Shown: positions 8,700 through 21,255 of the stretch, one piece after another
Position numbering within the stretch: position 1 is the first letter of the stretch
How the letters are laid out: the number at the start of each line of letters is the position of its first letter
Assembly (NCBI GenBank): GCA_036874045.1
Contig: CM072347.1
Location: forward strand, 622,501-686,500
Source: Cymodocea nodosa
Lineage: Eukaryota; Streptophyta; Magnoliopsida; Alismatales; Cymodoceaceae
DNA: 64,000 nucleotides
Direction of reading: 5' to 3'
The notes under the pieces: model-generated
The model's input: only the letters and a program-made list of their open reading frames with translations
The model's database searches: none
What the model was told of the DNA's origin: nothing
Made by a program: the position numbers and the translations under genes

Positions 8700-9545
8700 C
8701 ATTCGAAAGCTCCCTATCTTAGTTGTTATGTTAAGGGTCTCGCTATCATCCCATATGTCTTGATAAATCAAAGATAATACCAAGTGAGTCTGAGGAACCC
8801 TCTAAGTTCTCGGACATTCTTGGGCTAGGGCCGGCCATTCTTTTACTACTTGCAGTTTATCATTTTCGATGGCAACTCTCTAACTTGAGATGACATGCCT
8901 CAAGTATTGAATCTGTTGGGTGCCGAGCATGCAGTTTGATCACTTTGATTTGAGGTGATGGTCGACCATGAGTTGAAGGACGAGTCACACATGCTCGAGA
9001 TGACTCTCCATATTTGGGCCGTAGATTAAGAGCTCATTGAAGGAAATTAAGACATTTTCGAAAATACTCGTTGAAGAGCTCATTCAAAAGAGATTGAAAT
9101 GTCGTCGGAGCATTGGTTAGTTCGAACGACATGACAAGATACTCAAAGTGTACTTGATGAGTACGAACGGTTGTCTTGAACGTATCTTCCGCTCGCATTC
9201 ATACTTGGTGATAGCTTGAACGAACATCTAGCTTAGAGTATGCATAATTCTCTCCCAGTTCATCCAAGAGGTCATCCACCAATTGTGTAGGGTATTTATC
9301 CTTCACTGTTTGTTTATTAAGATCGTGATAGTCGACACATAGTCTCCAATCGCTTGTCTTCCTTTTGACCAGTAGAACTAGAGCAATGTAAGGGCTTGAG
9401 TTGGGTCTAATAAGACCATCCTAGAGTAACTCACGAAGATGAGCTTCCATTGCAGCTTTTTGTTGAGGGAAATATCAATAGGGTCTGTAGTTGAAGGGTT
9501 TGCTCCCTATTTTCAAAGGAATGCCATGATCTTGTGGTTATTTAT
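8700..9545 (-). pseudogene. Broken reverse transcriptase of the chromovirus pol
   Basis: No long open frame remains, but minus-strand translation shows reverse transcriptase landmarks in order: HGIPLKIGSKPFNYRPY (near 9535), KTSDWRLCVDYHDLNK (about 9310-9360), KYPTQLVDDLLDEL, YSKLDVRSSYHQV, HFEYLVMSFELTNAPTTFQS (about 9100-9155). Stops interrupt several of these. The catalytic F-x-DD position reads F-N-E at 9033-9041, with a frameshift just before it, so both metal-binding aspartates are changed. Downstream towards RNase H the frame breaks several more times. Confidence 0.8.
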
Positions 9546-9720
9546 AAGGACAATAAAGATAGAAATTTTCACACAAACAACATTTATTTGAGCTTATATA
9601 TATATGATCTGTCTGTCGACATCCTTATTAAGTTGGTTCGATTTGTGTTTCTTGTTTGTAGGTGTGTCTTTGACTTTTGTTCATATACATCCTAAAATTC
9701 TTTTATTATTCTTTTAACAT
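9546..9720 (-). pseudogene. Possible pol linker upstream of the reverse transcriptase
   Basis: On the minus strand an EF-stop-DVYEQ word at about 9700 resembles the EFxDVFxE segment that precedes gypsy reverse transcriptase, and the spacing fits. Between it and the recognisable reverse transcriptase the sequence is diverged, with stops. Protease and gag were not found further upstream. Confidence 0.4.
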
Positions 9721-9946
9721 GGGGCAAGCATGTCTAACGTAATATACTAGTGCCCATTGCTTTTTCCTGAAGCACCTTGCATATTAATTTATTCAAAGGA
9801 ATTAAATGTATTGGTCGCTTAGTTTGTTTGAAGATTTTGAATTTAAGTGTTATGGCCTCATTACCAATTCTAATATGAACTTTCATATGTTTAGCTTTTA
9901 AAATGAACTTGGTAAATTTCGTTGAGGTGACTTGCTGATTCTCTTA
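9721..9946. other. Unassigned end of unit 1, running into unit 2
   Basis: A minus-strand stretch reading KAKHMKVHIRIGNEAIT and onward to CKVLQEKAMG is open for about 60 codons and might be a further decayed pol remnant, but I cannot match it to a domain. The real amplification junction could lie here, in 1-1000, or anywhere else in the unit. Confidence 0.4.
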
Positions 9947-11309
9947 TCATTATTTTAAGTAGTTTTTATTGATCTATCCTTTAATTGTGACAGTGCATTG
10001 TATCGATTTTATGAACATATGACAAGTCCAATTCCCTTTACATCTCATCTATGTAAACATTATAAATTTCACTACAATGTGGGTATAAGAGAATATAGGT
10101 ATGGGAAAGGAAATTTGTTCTTGTTCTATGAGTTATTTAGGTACTCACATGGATGTCAAGGAAGAGAATTATCATGAACCATACCTTTGTTTTGATTTCT
10201 CTTTTCTTTGAGCGTAGTAAATCAGGTATGCTTCTTTTAGCCTTTACCTTATTTATTATGAATCAAATGCATGATAACTTACCTTGAAAATAATGCACGG
10301 TTTGGGTAAAGAGAGCTTGCATGATTTATTATGAATTTTGTGTTTATTTAGATAGTATACTGTTGTTGTGATTTTTGTTTAGGATTATTTCTGTTCAAAT
10401 CTAGACATTTATTTATTTGTGATTAAAGTCAATTCTAATTATCTTGAACGCCATGCATGATCTTGGTTTTTGCTTTTTGTGCCTCCTGATTTATTAGTTT
10501 CGGTAATCATAGAGTGCGGAAGAACATAGCACTGTCGATGCAACCATGGAGAGGGAGAAAGACACGTAACTTATATTAAGTGATTACAGCACACGCATAA
10601 AATCTTTATAATCCTAATTTTAGTATGATTATTTATACGATGGTTATCCTTTATATTTGATCATAGGCGGAGCTTGAACTGCAGTTGAATTGGATGGCCA
10701 GCCTTGTCCCTCCTTCCACCTCTCTTCTCTCTTTACTTCATATTATTATTACTATTAAAGTCACCAGAATTATTTCAAAAATTTCATGCATGAGTCATGA
10801 ATCTGGAAGCTTAGAATTATAAATCAAGGTAAATTAGTGCGCCCTCAAATTTAACCAGTTATATCTTTATCAATTCTTAATGAATTCGAGTAAAACAAGA
10901 ATTCACATGAAAATATTTAAAAGCTTTTTGGGACAACAAAAAACTGGAGCTGAGATGATCACCTAAGATTGACTTCCGTAAAATTTCATGGATTTAAATC
11001 ACACTCAATCCATCACGAAAAACTTTGAGATTTTGCATCATGTTAAAATTTTGATTCACCAATGCTCTCAGAAAATACAGAGCGAACCACTTTGTGGTAT
11101 TATTTATAAATTTACAACAAAAGTTCATCGATGAATGGATGTCTCTAAACAGTAATTTCTCACTAAGATACAATATACGCAGAATCATTTTTCCAAAATG
11201 AATTGAAACAAACAAATTAAATTTAGAAACATATATCACTCCTGGGAATAAATAACTCACTGTAGAACCATATTACTGCGGCGTGCCTTCGAATGTTTTT
11301 GTGAAGTAA

Positions 11310-12854
11310 TCACTTAGAACTCGAAGTCAACAGCAACTCATCAGCCATTTCTTTGACGAGCTTCCAGGCGGCGAGGACGTGCGTCTCGTCCGTCAAGGTG
11401 GCACCGACGGCGAATCGTATCACGTACACACCGCCGAGCACGGTGTGCGTCATGTACGCCCTGCCGCTCTCGTTGATCTTCACGAGAAGCCTCTGGTTCA
11501 GAGCATTTGTCTCCTCCTGCCCTTCCATGGAAATGGCGGACTTGGCCGGGTTGAGACGGAAGCAGACCAATGCGAATCTCCTGGGCACCACCACCTCGAA
11601 ACGGGAGTCGCACCTCACCATCCGCTCGAAGGTCCTGGCCAGGTGCACGTCGCTCCTGATGTGGGAGCGCAGGTTTCGGGCGCCGTAACATCGGATGACC
11701 ATGTACAGCTTCAACGCCCTGAAGCGTCGCCCCACCCCTACCTGCCAGTCCTTGTAGTCCACCACCGCCCCCGTCTCGGTGGCCCGATTCTTCAGGTACT
11801 CCGGGTCGATGTTCAGGGACTCCACCAGGGGGGTGCGGTCCCTCACCCAAAGGCAGCAACAGTCCAGGCACGTCAAAAGCCACTTGTGCGGGCTCATGCT
11901 AATCGAGTCCACCCGCTCCAACCCCTCGAAGTGATGCCTGAACTCGGGGCATATGCACGCACTCCCGGCGTACGCCGCGTCCACGTGCACCCAAGCTTGG
12001 TGGCTCCTCGCCACATCCGCTAAGGCACCTACCGGGTCCACCGCCGTGGACGAGGTGGTGCCCACCGTGGCGCAGAAGTAGGTGGGCACCAGCCCCGCCG
12101 CCACATCCGCGTCCATGGCCTCCTTCAGACACTGGGGCGACAGGGAGAAGGCCGACTCCTGATGCGTCTTGATCGCCCTCACGTTGCACGGTGCGAACCC
12201 GGCGATCTTACAGGCCTTGGTGAAGGTGGAGTGTGTCTGATCCGAGGCGTAGGCCGTCAGGCTGCTGGCGTCCTTCAGGCCGTGGCGCTTCATGGTGGAG
12301 TCCCTGGCGGCCACGAGGGTGCACAGCATGGCCTCGCTGGTGGTGGCCTGGACGACGCCGCCACCTGTACCTCCGCTAGAGAAGTGGAAGCAGGTGGGGA
12401 GATGGAGGAGTTGCGCCATCCAGTCCACGACTAGAGTCTCCAGCTCGGTGACGGCTGGGGAGGCGAGCCAGTTGAAGGACACGGGGTTGAGAGCGGAGGC
12501 GAGGAGGTCCGCGGAGAGGGCTGCGGAAGACAGCGTGGCGGAGAAGTAGGCGAAGAAGTTGGGACTGGCCCAGTGGGTCATGCCGGGGAGGACGGCGGAG
12601 GAGATCTCCCTCAGCACCGCATCGAAGGGCTCGGGGTTTGGGGGCGGGGACGAGGGGAGGAGAGGCCGGAGGTATCCCGGCTCCACCGACGGGAGGACGG
12701 GGTATGTCCCGACGGATCTGTAGTAGTCGAGGATGAAATCGACGGTCTTGTGGGATTGGTCCTTGAATTCGTCGAGGTCCAGTGGGTTGAAGCCTTGGAC
12801 GGAAGGAGGAGAAAGCAGCATCTCATGCTGAGTGGGTGGGTCGATACTTCCCAT
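11310..12854 (-). CDS. TDC: Aromatic L-amino acid decarboxylase, tryptophan decarboxylase-like (copy 2)
   Basis: The 514-residue product is identical to copy 1, with Lys324 as Schiff-base lysine, Tyr353 and Gly375 intact. I noticed no silent difference by eye. The nearest gene on its left is copy 1 in the same orientation, about 8.4 kb away, and the DNA between holds only the orphan promoter and the dead retroelement of unit 1. With its own full promoter it should be independently expressed. Confidence 0.95.
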   Translation of the reverse strand: MGSIDPPTQHEMLLSPPSVQGFNPLDLDEFKDQSHKTVDFILDYYRSVGTYPVLPSVEPGYLRPLLPSSPPPNPEPFDAVLREISSAVLPGMTHWASPNFFAYFSATLSSAALSADLLASALNPVSFNWLASPAVTELETLVVDWMAQLLHLPTCFHFSSGGTGGGVVQATTSEAMLCTLVAARDSTMKRHGLKDASSLTAYASDQTHSTFTKACKIAGFAPCNVRAIKTHQESAFSLSPQCLKEAMDADVAAGLVPTYFCATVGTTSSTAVDPVGALADVARSHQAWVHVDAAYAGSACICPEFRHHFEGLERVDSISMSPHKWLLTCLDCCCLWVRDRTPLVESLNIDPEYLKNRATETGAVVDYKDWQVGVGRRFRALKLYMVIRCYGARNLRSHIRSDVHLARTFERMVRCDSRFEVVVPRRFALVCFRLNPAKSAISMEGQEETNALNQRLLVKINESGRAYMTHTVLGGVYVIRFAVGATLTDETHVLAAWKLVKEMADELLLTSSSK

Positions 12855-13186
12855 GTTGCTTCGTTCGAGTTGGGCGGAGACGATTGATTGATGGATGGAT
12901 GGATCGAATGCAGGTGGGAGAGGGAAGCTGGATCGATGTGGCGGAGGGTCAGTCTAAGGTATTAGGATTGATTGATGGATGTACGTTGTTGTGAAGAAGT
13001 TGGCGCTGCGAGGCATCGATTTAAATAGCAACACCAACGTACGTACATTACACCCATCCAATGAATTACGAACCAGAGGAGGAGGAAGCTTCGGGTTAGG
13101 ACGAGAAAAAAATTTCACCAAGTCGTAGAGTCCAAAGGATGCCACGCAGCCGCCACCCATTTGGATTTTGTGAAGGACACGTGGTA
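12855..13186 (-). promoter_or_regulatory. Promoter and leader of decarboxylase copy 2
   Basis: The TATTTAAA box is at 13020-13027 and the G-box at 13178-13183, on the minus strand. It appears identical to unit 1. Confidence 0.75.
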
Positions 13187-14537
13187 TCATCCTTTGAAAT
13201 GATCAAGGGCTCCGTCGCACAAGTCAGCGGACGACCAAGAAGATCATCCGCACGCCTCCGGTACGTTTGTGGTCAGGACTCGTTTAGCCTCCTTACCGGC
13301 GCCATCCACCGTAAATTACAAATATATTCTTGAACTTACTATTTTATCCTACAATCAATTGATAACGAGAGAGAAAGTTCATCCTTTGTTAACTCAGGTT
13401 TTATCCTTAAATCCTATATTTACATTTTCTTATTATTTCATATGATATTATTTGATAACAATCATCTTTTATCGTCATAAATTGTAAAATTCATATTTTA
13501 GGATAAAAGCTATATTTTATCATCATAAATCATATTACATCATTTTCTATTGTAAAAATCATATTTTGTGTATAAACTTGTGACGAGTATTGGACAATTG
13601 TATATAATTAAATTTATATTCTGTTACTTTTAGTTATTTTTTGTCACGTTCCTTAGTATATATAAATATTCATATTTCTGTTAATTTTTTGTAATTTTCT
13701 CTTTCATTATTTTATATAACTTTTTGAATCTTTCTTCCTATTTCTTTTCATTAATTCCTGAAATAAGGCGGCGTATGAGTTTGGTTGTGATCATTAATCC
13801 CACTTCGACCAATTCAAAGTATAATGTGCAAAAAGCAGAAATGCATATCCGCACGTAGCATTTTACAAATACAACGTTTGCAAATTAAAGGCTATGAAAG
13901 AGGAAAATGAACTCTCTTTCTCTCGGTGTACCACGTGGAAATAAGAATAAAGATGCCACTCATCGGCCAACCATCTTCGTGGAAAAGGTTTGGTTGACGC
14001 TTACGGATGTAATTGTAATATGGCATTGAAGTAAATTTATACAAGTAATACCCGTAAATATAAAATAAGTCACAAATGTAGAATAATTTTATATAAATTA
14101 ATGTAAAGAGTAAACTTTGATTAATAGATGATAAAACTTTTTACATATTATCAATTAATTTTAAGATAAAATGTTACGTTGAAAAAGTCATGCATACCTG
14201 CAAATGCAAGCTGACGTGGGACAATCAAGTTACCGAAAGAACATTCTATTAATTTGATCATATGACGTACAAAGTCATGGTTTCTATTATATATATAATC
14301 GACTAAATCAATTTTAAAAAATGTTAGAGCAAGTACGTTCGTTCTCACAAGTCAGCGGACGACCAAGACTTATTCCAACGAATCCGTGACGACGCCGTAG
14401 GTGGCTGCCTCATCACGAGTTAAACCTTAAAAATCGTAAATATCGACAGTCGAAGATGGACGCGGCGTGTGGTAATCAGATTGTCCAGGTAGATGACGCT
14501 TGCTTAACTTCGTATCAAGACTTCCCAACAGGAATTT

Positions 14538-14802
14538 TTACCACGTGGGCGCCTACAACCCTGAGTACGACCAGAAGCTTCCTCATCAGTTTCTTAATTC
14601 CTCACGTACCCATGCATGAATTTTATGATGGATGCTTTTTGTGCGAACATTGTTGTCGCTAGCTATATTTAAATCGAAGCTCGGCCGCGCAAGTTCTTCA
14701 CAACAACGTACATCCATCTACAGCTTGCGACCATCAATCAATCCTAATACCTTAGACGATCGATCGATCGATCGATCGTCTCCGGGCCAACTCGAACGAA
14801 CC
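14538..14802 (+). promoter_or_regulatory. Orphan inverted promoter copy, unit 2
   Basis: The G-box is at 14542-14547, the TATATTTAAA box at 14664-14673 and the GATC palindrome at 14755-14780. No decarboxylase codons follow. It is unchanged from unit 1. Confidence 0.85.
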
Positions 14803-15262
14803 AATATTTGTTAGACGAGCGTTGGTAGTCCTTCTCGGGGGCGTTGATGATCTCGATTGGAGTTTCCAACCTTTGGTTGGCATACACATGAGCGACGATG
14901 GTTGTCCTTCACGTAGTTTTGTCGATCAACGGAGGAAGAGCGTATTAGCATGATTGAAAAGCGGAGAATGAGGATGGAATGGTACTTCCGATCTTATTGA
15001 ACACTATTTTCCACAAAATATCCTTTCAATGAGTATCGTATTTTTATTTTATTTTGTTTTGTTTGCTCTTCGATTATATCTCGTCATGTACCATAGATTT
15101 TATCTTGAAAATAAAGTCTATTGTATTGGAGGTGACAATTTTCTCTAAGTAGAACGACGGCAAATCATCTTGTTATTCGTGGATGGCAACACATTGGAGA
15201 ACAACTGTTGGATCGACGTGTGGTTAGTCTAGAGTTGATTGTTTAGAAGACTGAAAGGACAC

Positions 15263-15296
<34 letters not shown>

Positions 15297-16395
15297 GGAT
15301 ACAAGTAGCATAAAACCATCTAAATTAACACATACGCAAGTATCTCTATGACAGGCGTAGTTGCATGAAAGTTGTGATTGCAATACGTTGGATGAGCAGT
15401 TGGTGGTTCGCACAAACCTGTGGAGTGCATGAAAGCTGTTCGTTCAAGTGATGCAGTCTAGGATAGGCAAGTTGATGGCAGCGTGTTCGCATGATTTTGA
15501 GTGATCCACATTTTTTTCCCAATGCATACGGATGACTTCGGGTGCATTAGACAATATACTTTTATTAATCTTCTTTACAATAGAAAGAAGATTGAGGAAG
15601 GGCACTACTTAATGACTCTTCTCCAGGTGACAGATGAAGAGGTTCGAAAGCACAACAAAGGACATGCTCTTTTGTGATAGAATATATGGATGATGGGAAG
15701 TGGGATCGGAGGCATTTTTGTTCATAGTTTTATTTGACTTTTATTTAATTATCTTACCAAAACATTATCCCCTTTTACCATGAATTGTAATTATCGTACA
15801 TATGATGTATATATTATTTACAATGTCCTTGTAATTAGTTGTAAATATTTTTGTACTTTGGACTAGTCAATAATGTAGTTCTAACTTAGTTTAATTCGTG
15901 AGATTAATTAGCACCCTATTCCTTATAGTTTTTTAAGATTGATTCACGACTTCTTGCAGATTTCACCAATACTTGTTCACATACTTCGTTAGACGTCGTA
16001 CACTTAGTTATTTTAAACTTAAAGTTAAATATTTTCAAATAAGTTTTTAGCTTCGTTGCAAAAGAATTGGCCTAACCAATTTAGGATTCCGGAAGGTTTA
16101 GGTTTAATTTAATTTAATTTAATTAGGTTAGGATAGTTATGGATAAATTAGATTTAGTTATGACAATTAGATGCAGTTTAATTTAAATTTAGGTTAGTGG
16201 AAATCTAGATATAGTTTATTAATAGCTTTATATTTAGGAGTAGGATTAAGTTAGATTTAGTTGGGAGTAGTTTAAATTCGTTTTAGAATGGCTTTAGTGT
16301 TAAATTAGATTTTACATTAAGTTAGTCATGACGTAGGATAACTAAATCTTAGTTATAAATTTAGGCATAGTTTGAATTTAGTTTAGATGTAATAG

Positions 16396-19300
16396 AAATG
16401 GTATGCGTCAGTTGTGCACTACTTTGTGATCGAGTACTCACCGTCGCCGTATCGAGGAATGGAAGGAAGCAAGAAGGAAAACATTAGAAGAGAAGGTAGA
16501 AAGATGAAAGTTTTATTGATAAATGGACTACCAAGGCAAAGAACCTTGACAATCCAAAACAAGATGTCCTTAGCTTTTAAATAGGAAAACAAGGATAATG
16601 TGTAATTACTAACTGATAGCAATTACTAAACATAGGAAATGCTAATTAAGATACTAATTACTCCTTCCATGTGCAGGAATGGAAAATCCAGTGGAGGCCC
16701 CATAGATTGGGCCTTAATTTGGGGTAATGACAGCTTCCCCCGAAATATCTGGAAAGTAGTTAAGGAATTCACTATAATCAAACCAAGTAGCTTCTTCTTT
16801 AGTCCATGCATGCCACTGAATTAATAGTTGAGGGACTAGTTGTTCATCACGATGGATTATGCGTTGTTGTAGTACTTTAGCTGGTTGTATTTCAATAGGT
16901 GGACTTGGAAGTTCTGGTGAGTTTATTGTTGGAGGACAGTAGTGATGTGGTTTCAATTGAGAGACATGAAAGACTGGATGAATTTTTGAGTCGGATGGAA
17001 GTTGTAATTCGTAAGTAACCACTCCAACATGTTTACTGATCTTGTATGGCCCATAATAGTGAGGTTGATGGAGTTTAGGTGTGTCGCATCCTCTAGTCGA
17101 AATTGGTTGGTATGGCTGGAGCTTAACATTGGCTTGATCACCGATGTTGTACTCCTTCTCACGATGATCCTTATCCTTTATTTGTTTCATCCAGTTTTGT
17201 GTTGTTTGGAGGTTACGACGGAGATCTTGTAGGACTTCATCTCTGTTTCTTGCCTACACCACTAGCCCAATATCTCTGACCATTCTTGGTATATATGACA
17301 AGAGCATAGGTGGAGGAGTGTCGTGTAGAGCTTGATATGGGAGGCGCCTGTGGACGAAAGGTGAGCGACGTTGTAGGAATACTCCACCTAGGAAAGTCAT
17401 GATGTCCACATAACATTGTAGGTGTAGAGTGGTAGAAGCGCCTAGGGTAAGTTTCAAGGCATCTATTTAATGCTTCACTTTGGCCATCAGATTTTGGGTG
17501 ACATGCTGAGCTCATACAGAGCTTTGTTCCCATTTGCGAGAAAAATTCCTTCCAGAAGTTGCTAGTAAAAAGGAGATCACGGTCGCTCGCTCGCTATTGT
17601 TTTTTGGTACTCCATGCAACTTGACAATGTTGGCGACGAGTGTGTGGGCTATGGATCGTGCTGAATATGGGTGCTTGAGAGCTAGGAAGTGGTCAAACTT
17701 AGTTAGCCAATCTACTACAACCATTATTGTTGTATAACCTTTGGATTTTGGCAACCATTGATGAAATCCAAGGCTATGTCATGCCAAGGTTGCTCTGGAA
17801 TGGGGAGAGGTCGAAGAAGACTTGTTGGCTTAAGGTGCTCTGCTTTGCATTGTTGGCGTGTGGGACAATTGCAGACATACATACTCCTTTACTTCTTTTG
17901 AGATTCCCTTCCAGTAGAAACTCTTTTTTAAGGCCTCTAATGTCTTCTTGTAGCCTTGGTGTCCTCCTACCTTCTTGTCGTGTACCTCGACAATCAATTA
18001 TTGACCAATGTTTGTTTTCACTTGATGAAATAGTTTGTGTCATCAATATAACATGCCTCCATGGAGAGAATAACATGAGTTGGAGAGTTTACCGTCCACA
18101 TAATCCTACATTTTCTCTCACAAGTAGCTATCTTCTTTGTATGCCCTTTTGCTTGTAAGAAACCAAGTTGCCTAGGGATCTAAAATTGTAGCAGATTCCA
18201 TATTAATTGTTTGTTGTGATAATGCATTTGCTGCTCCATTATGGCACCCCTTTTTGTATTGTACATGAAAATCAAATCTCATGAATTTTAGGAGCCACTT
18301 TTGTCGTGCATTAGTGTGTAACCTTTGATCTAATAAGTATATTAAGCTCTCATGATCCGTTCTAATCATGAATTGTCCACCCAGCAAGTAATTCCTCCAA
18401 CGCTAAATTGCTATTGCTGAGGTTGTCGTCTCCTTCTCGTATATGGGAAGATCATGTTTCTTCCTTTAAATGGTTGGCTAAGGAAAGCAATAGGTCTTTC
18501 CTTTTGCATCAGTACGACTCCTATGCCGTCTGAGCAAGCGTCGCATTCAATCACAAAAGGCTCATTGTAATTGGGAAGTGCTAGAACGAGCACGGTGATC
18601 GTGGAGTTTTTGAGTTGTTGGAAAGTGACGTGACATTCCAACATCCATTCGAAAGCTCCCTATCTTAGTTGTTATGTTAAGGGTCTCGCTATCATCCCAT
18701 ATGTCTTGATAAATCAAAGATAATACCAAGTGAGTCTGAGGAACCCTCTAAGTTCTCGGACATTCTTGGGCTAGGGCCGGCCATTCTTTTACTACTTGCA
18801 GTTTATCATTTTCGATGGCAACTCTCTAACTTGAGATGACATGCCTCAAGTATTGAATCTGTTGGGTGCCGAGCATGCAGTTTGATCACTTTGATTTGAG
18901 GTGATGGTCGACCATGAGTTGAAGGACGAGTCACACATGCTCGAGATGACTCTCCATATTTGGGCCGTAGATTAAGAGCTCATTGAAGGAAATTAAGACA
19001 TTTTCGAAAATACTCGTTGAAGAGCTCATTCAAAAGAGATTGAAATGTCGTCGGAGCATTGGTTAGTTCGAACGACATGACAAGATACTCAAAGTGTACT
19101 TGATGAGTACGAACGGTTGTCTTGAACGTATCTTCCGCTCGCATTCATACTTGGTGATAGCTTGAACGAACATCTAGCTTAGAGTATGCATAATTCTCTC
19201 CCAGTTCATCCAAGAGGTCATCCACCAATTGTGTAGGGTATTTATCCTTCACTGTTTGTTTATTAAGATCGTGATAGTCGACACATAGTCTCCAATCGCT

Positions 19301-19666
19301 TGTCTTCCTTTTGACCAGTAGAACTAGAGCAATGTAAGGGCTTGAGTTGGGTCTAATAAGACCATCCTAGAGTAACTCACGAAGATGAGCTTCCATTGCA
19401 GCTTTTTGTTGAGGGAAATATCAATAGGGTCTGTAGTTGAAGGGTTTGCTCCCTATTTTCAAAGGAATGCCATGATCTTGTGGTTATTTATAAGGACAAT
19501 AAAGATAGAAATTTTCACACAAACAACATTTATTTGAGCTTATATATATATGATCTGTCTGTCGACATCCTTATTAAGTTGGTTCGATTTGTGTTTCTTG
19601 TTTGTAGGTGTGTCTTTGACTTTTGTTCATATACATCCTAAAATTCTTTTATTATTCTTTTAACAT
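16396..19666 (-). mobile_element. Chromovirus relic, unit 2
   Basis: It carries the same frameshifts and stops as unit 1. The chromodomain-like segment is 16714-17256, integrase pieces 17237-18076, RNase H pieces 18172-18644, and the altered F-N-E catalytic site 18979-18987. Confidence 0.85.
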
Positions 19667-21255
19667 GGGGCAAGCATGTCTAACGTAATATACTAGTGCC
19701 CATTGCTTTTTCCTGAAGCACCTTGCATATTAATTTATTCAAAGGAATTAAATGTATTGGTCGCTTAGTTTGTTTGAAGATTTTGAATTTAAGTGTTATG
19801 GCCTCATTACCAATTCTAATATGAACTTTCATATGTTTAGCTTTTAAAATGAACTTGGTAAATTTCGTTGAGGTGACTTGCTGATTCTCTTATCATTATT
19901 TTAAGTAGTTTTTATTGATCTATCCTTTAATTGTGACAGTGCATTGTATCGATTTTATGAACATATGACAAGTCCAATTCCCTTTACATCTCATCTATGT
20001 AAACATTATAAATTTCACTACAATGTGGGTATAAGAGAATATAGGTATGGGAAAGGAAATTTGTTCTTGTTCTATGAGTTATTTAGGTACTCACATGGAT
20101 GTCAAGGAAGAGAATTATCATGAACCATACCTTTGTTTTGATTTCTCTTTTCTTTGAGCGTAGTAAATCAGGTATGCTTCTTTTAGCCTTTACCTTATTT
20201 ATTATGAATCAAATGCATGATAACTTACCTTGAAAATAATGCACGGTTTGGGTAAAGAGAGCTTGCATGATTTATTATGAATTTTGTGTTTATTTAGATA
20301 GTATACTGTTGTTGTGATTTTTGTTTAGGATTATTTCTGTTCAAATCTAGACATTTATTTATTTGTGATTAAAGTCAATTCTAATTATCTTGAACGCCAT
20401 GCATGATCTTGGTTTTTGCTTTTTGTGCCTCCTGATTTATTAGTTTCGGTAATCATAGAGTGCGGAAGAACATAGCACTGTCGATGCAACCATGGAGAGG
20501 GAGAAAGACACGTAACTTATATTAAGTGATTACAGCACACGCATAAAATCTTTATAATCCTAATTTTAGTATGATTATTTATACGATGGTTATCCTTTAT
20601 ATTTGATCATAGGCGGAGCTTGAACTGCAGTTGAATTGGATGGCCAGCCTTGTCCCTCCTTCCACCTCTCTTCTCTCTTTACTTCATATTATTATTACTA
20701 TTAAAGTCACCAGAATTATTTCAAAAATTTCATGCATGAGTCATGAATCTGGAAGCTTAGAATTATAAATCAAGGTAAATTAGTGCGCCCTCAAATTTAA
20801 CCAATTATATCTTTATCAATTCTTAATGAATTCGAGTAAAACAAGAATTCACATGAAAATATTTAAAAGCTTTTTGGGACAACAAAAAACTGGAGCTGAG
20901 ATGATCACCTAAGATTGACTTCCGTAAAATTTCATGGATTTAAATCACACTCAATCCATCACGAAAAACTTTGAGATTTTGCATCATGTTAAAATTTTGA
21001 TTCACCAATGCTCTCAGAAAATACAGAGCGAACCACTTTGTGGTATTATTTATAAATTTACAACAAAAGTTCATCGATGAATGGATGTCTCTAAACAGTA
21101 ATTTCTCACTAAGATACAATATACGCAGAATCATTTTTCCAAAATGAATTGAAACAAACAAATTAAATTTAGAAACATATATCACTCCTGGGAATAAATA
21201 ACTCACTGTAGAACCATATTACTGCGGCGTGCCTTCGAATGTTTTTGTGAAGTAA

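Larger units (their letters stand above)
6450..9720 (-). mobile_element. 5'-truncated Ty3/gypsy chromovirus relic (unit 1)
   Basis: The order on the minus strand is linker, reverse transcriptase, RNase H, H2C2, integrase core, chromodomain-like tail, polypurine tract, LTR. This is the standard gypsy pol order. Gag, protease, primer-binding site and 5' LTR are not recognisable, so the element is truncated at its 5' side, close to where the next unit's decarboxylase 3' flank begins. Many stops and frameshifts are shared by all units, so it was already dead before the array formed. Confidence 0.85.
1..9946. repeat. Array unit 1 (complete, 9,946 bp)
   Basis: This is the reference unit for this annotation. 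The one difference seen against the other units is G at 4175, where every other unit has T; it lies in the AT-rich spacer between the decarboxylase promoter and the orphan promoter. What lies to its left is outside the window. Confidence 0.95.
9947..19892. repeat. Array unit 2 (complete, 9,946 bp)
   Basis: Add 9,946 to any unit 1 coordinate. I noticed no private variant in this unit, so it equals the apparent consensus as far as I could compare by eye. Confidence 0.95.
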
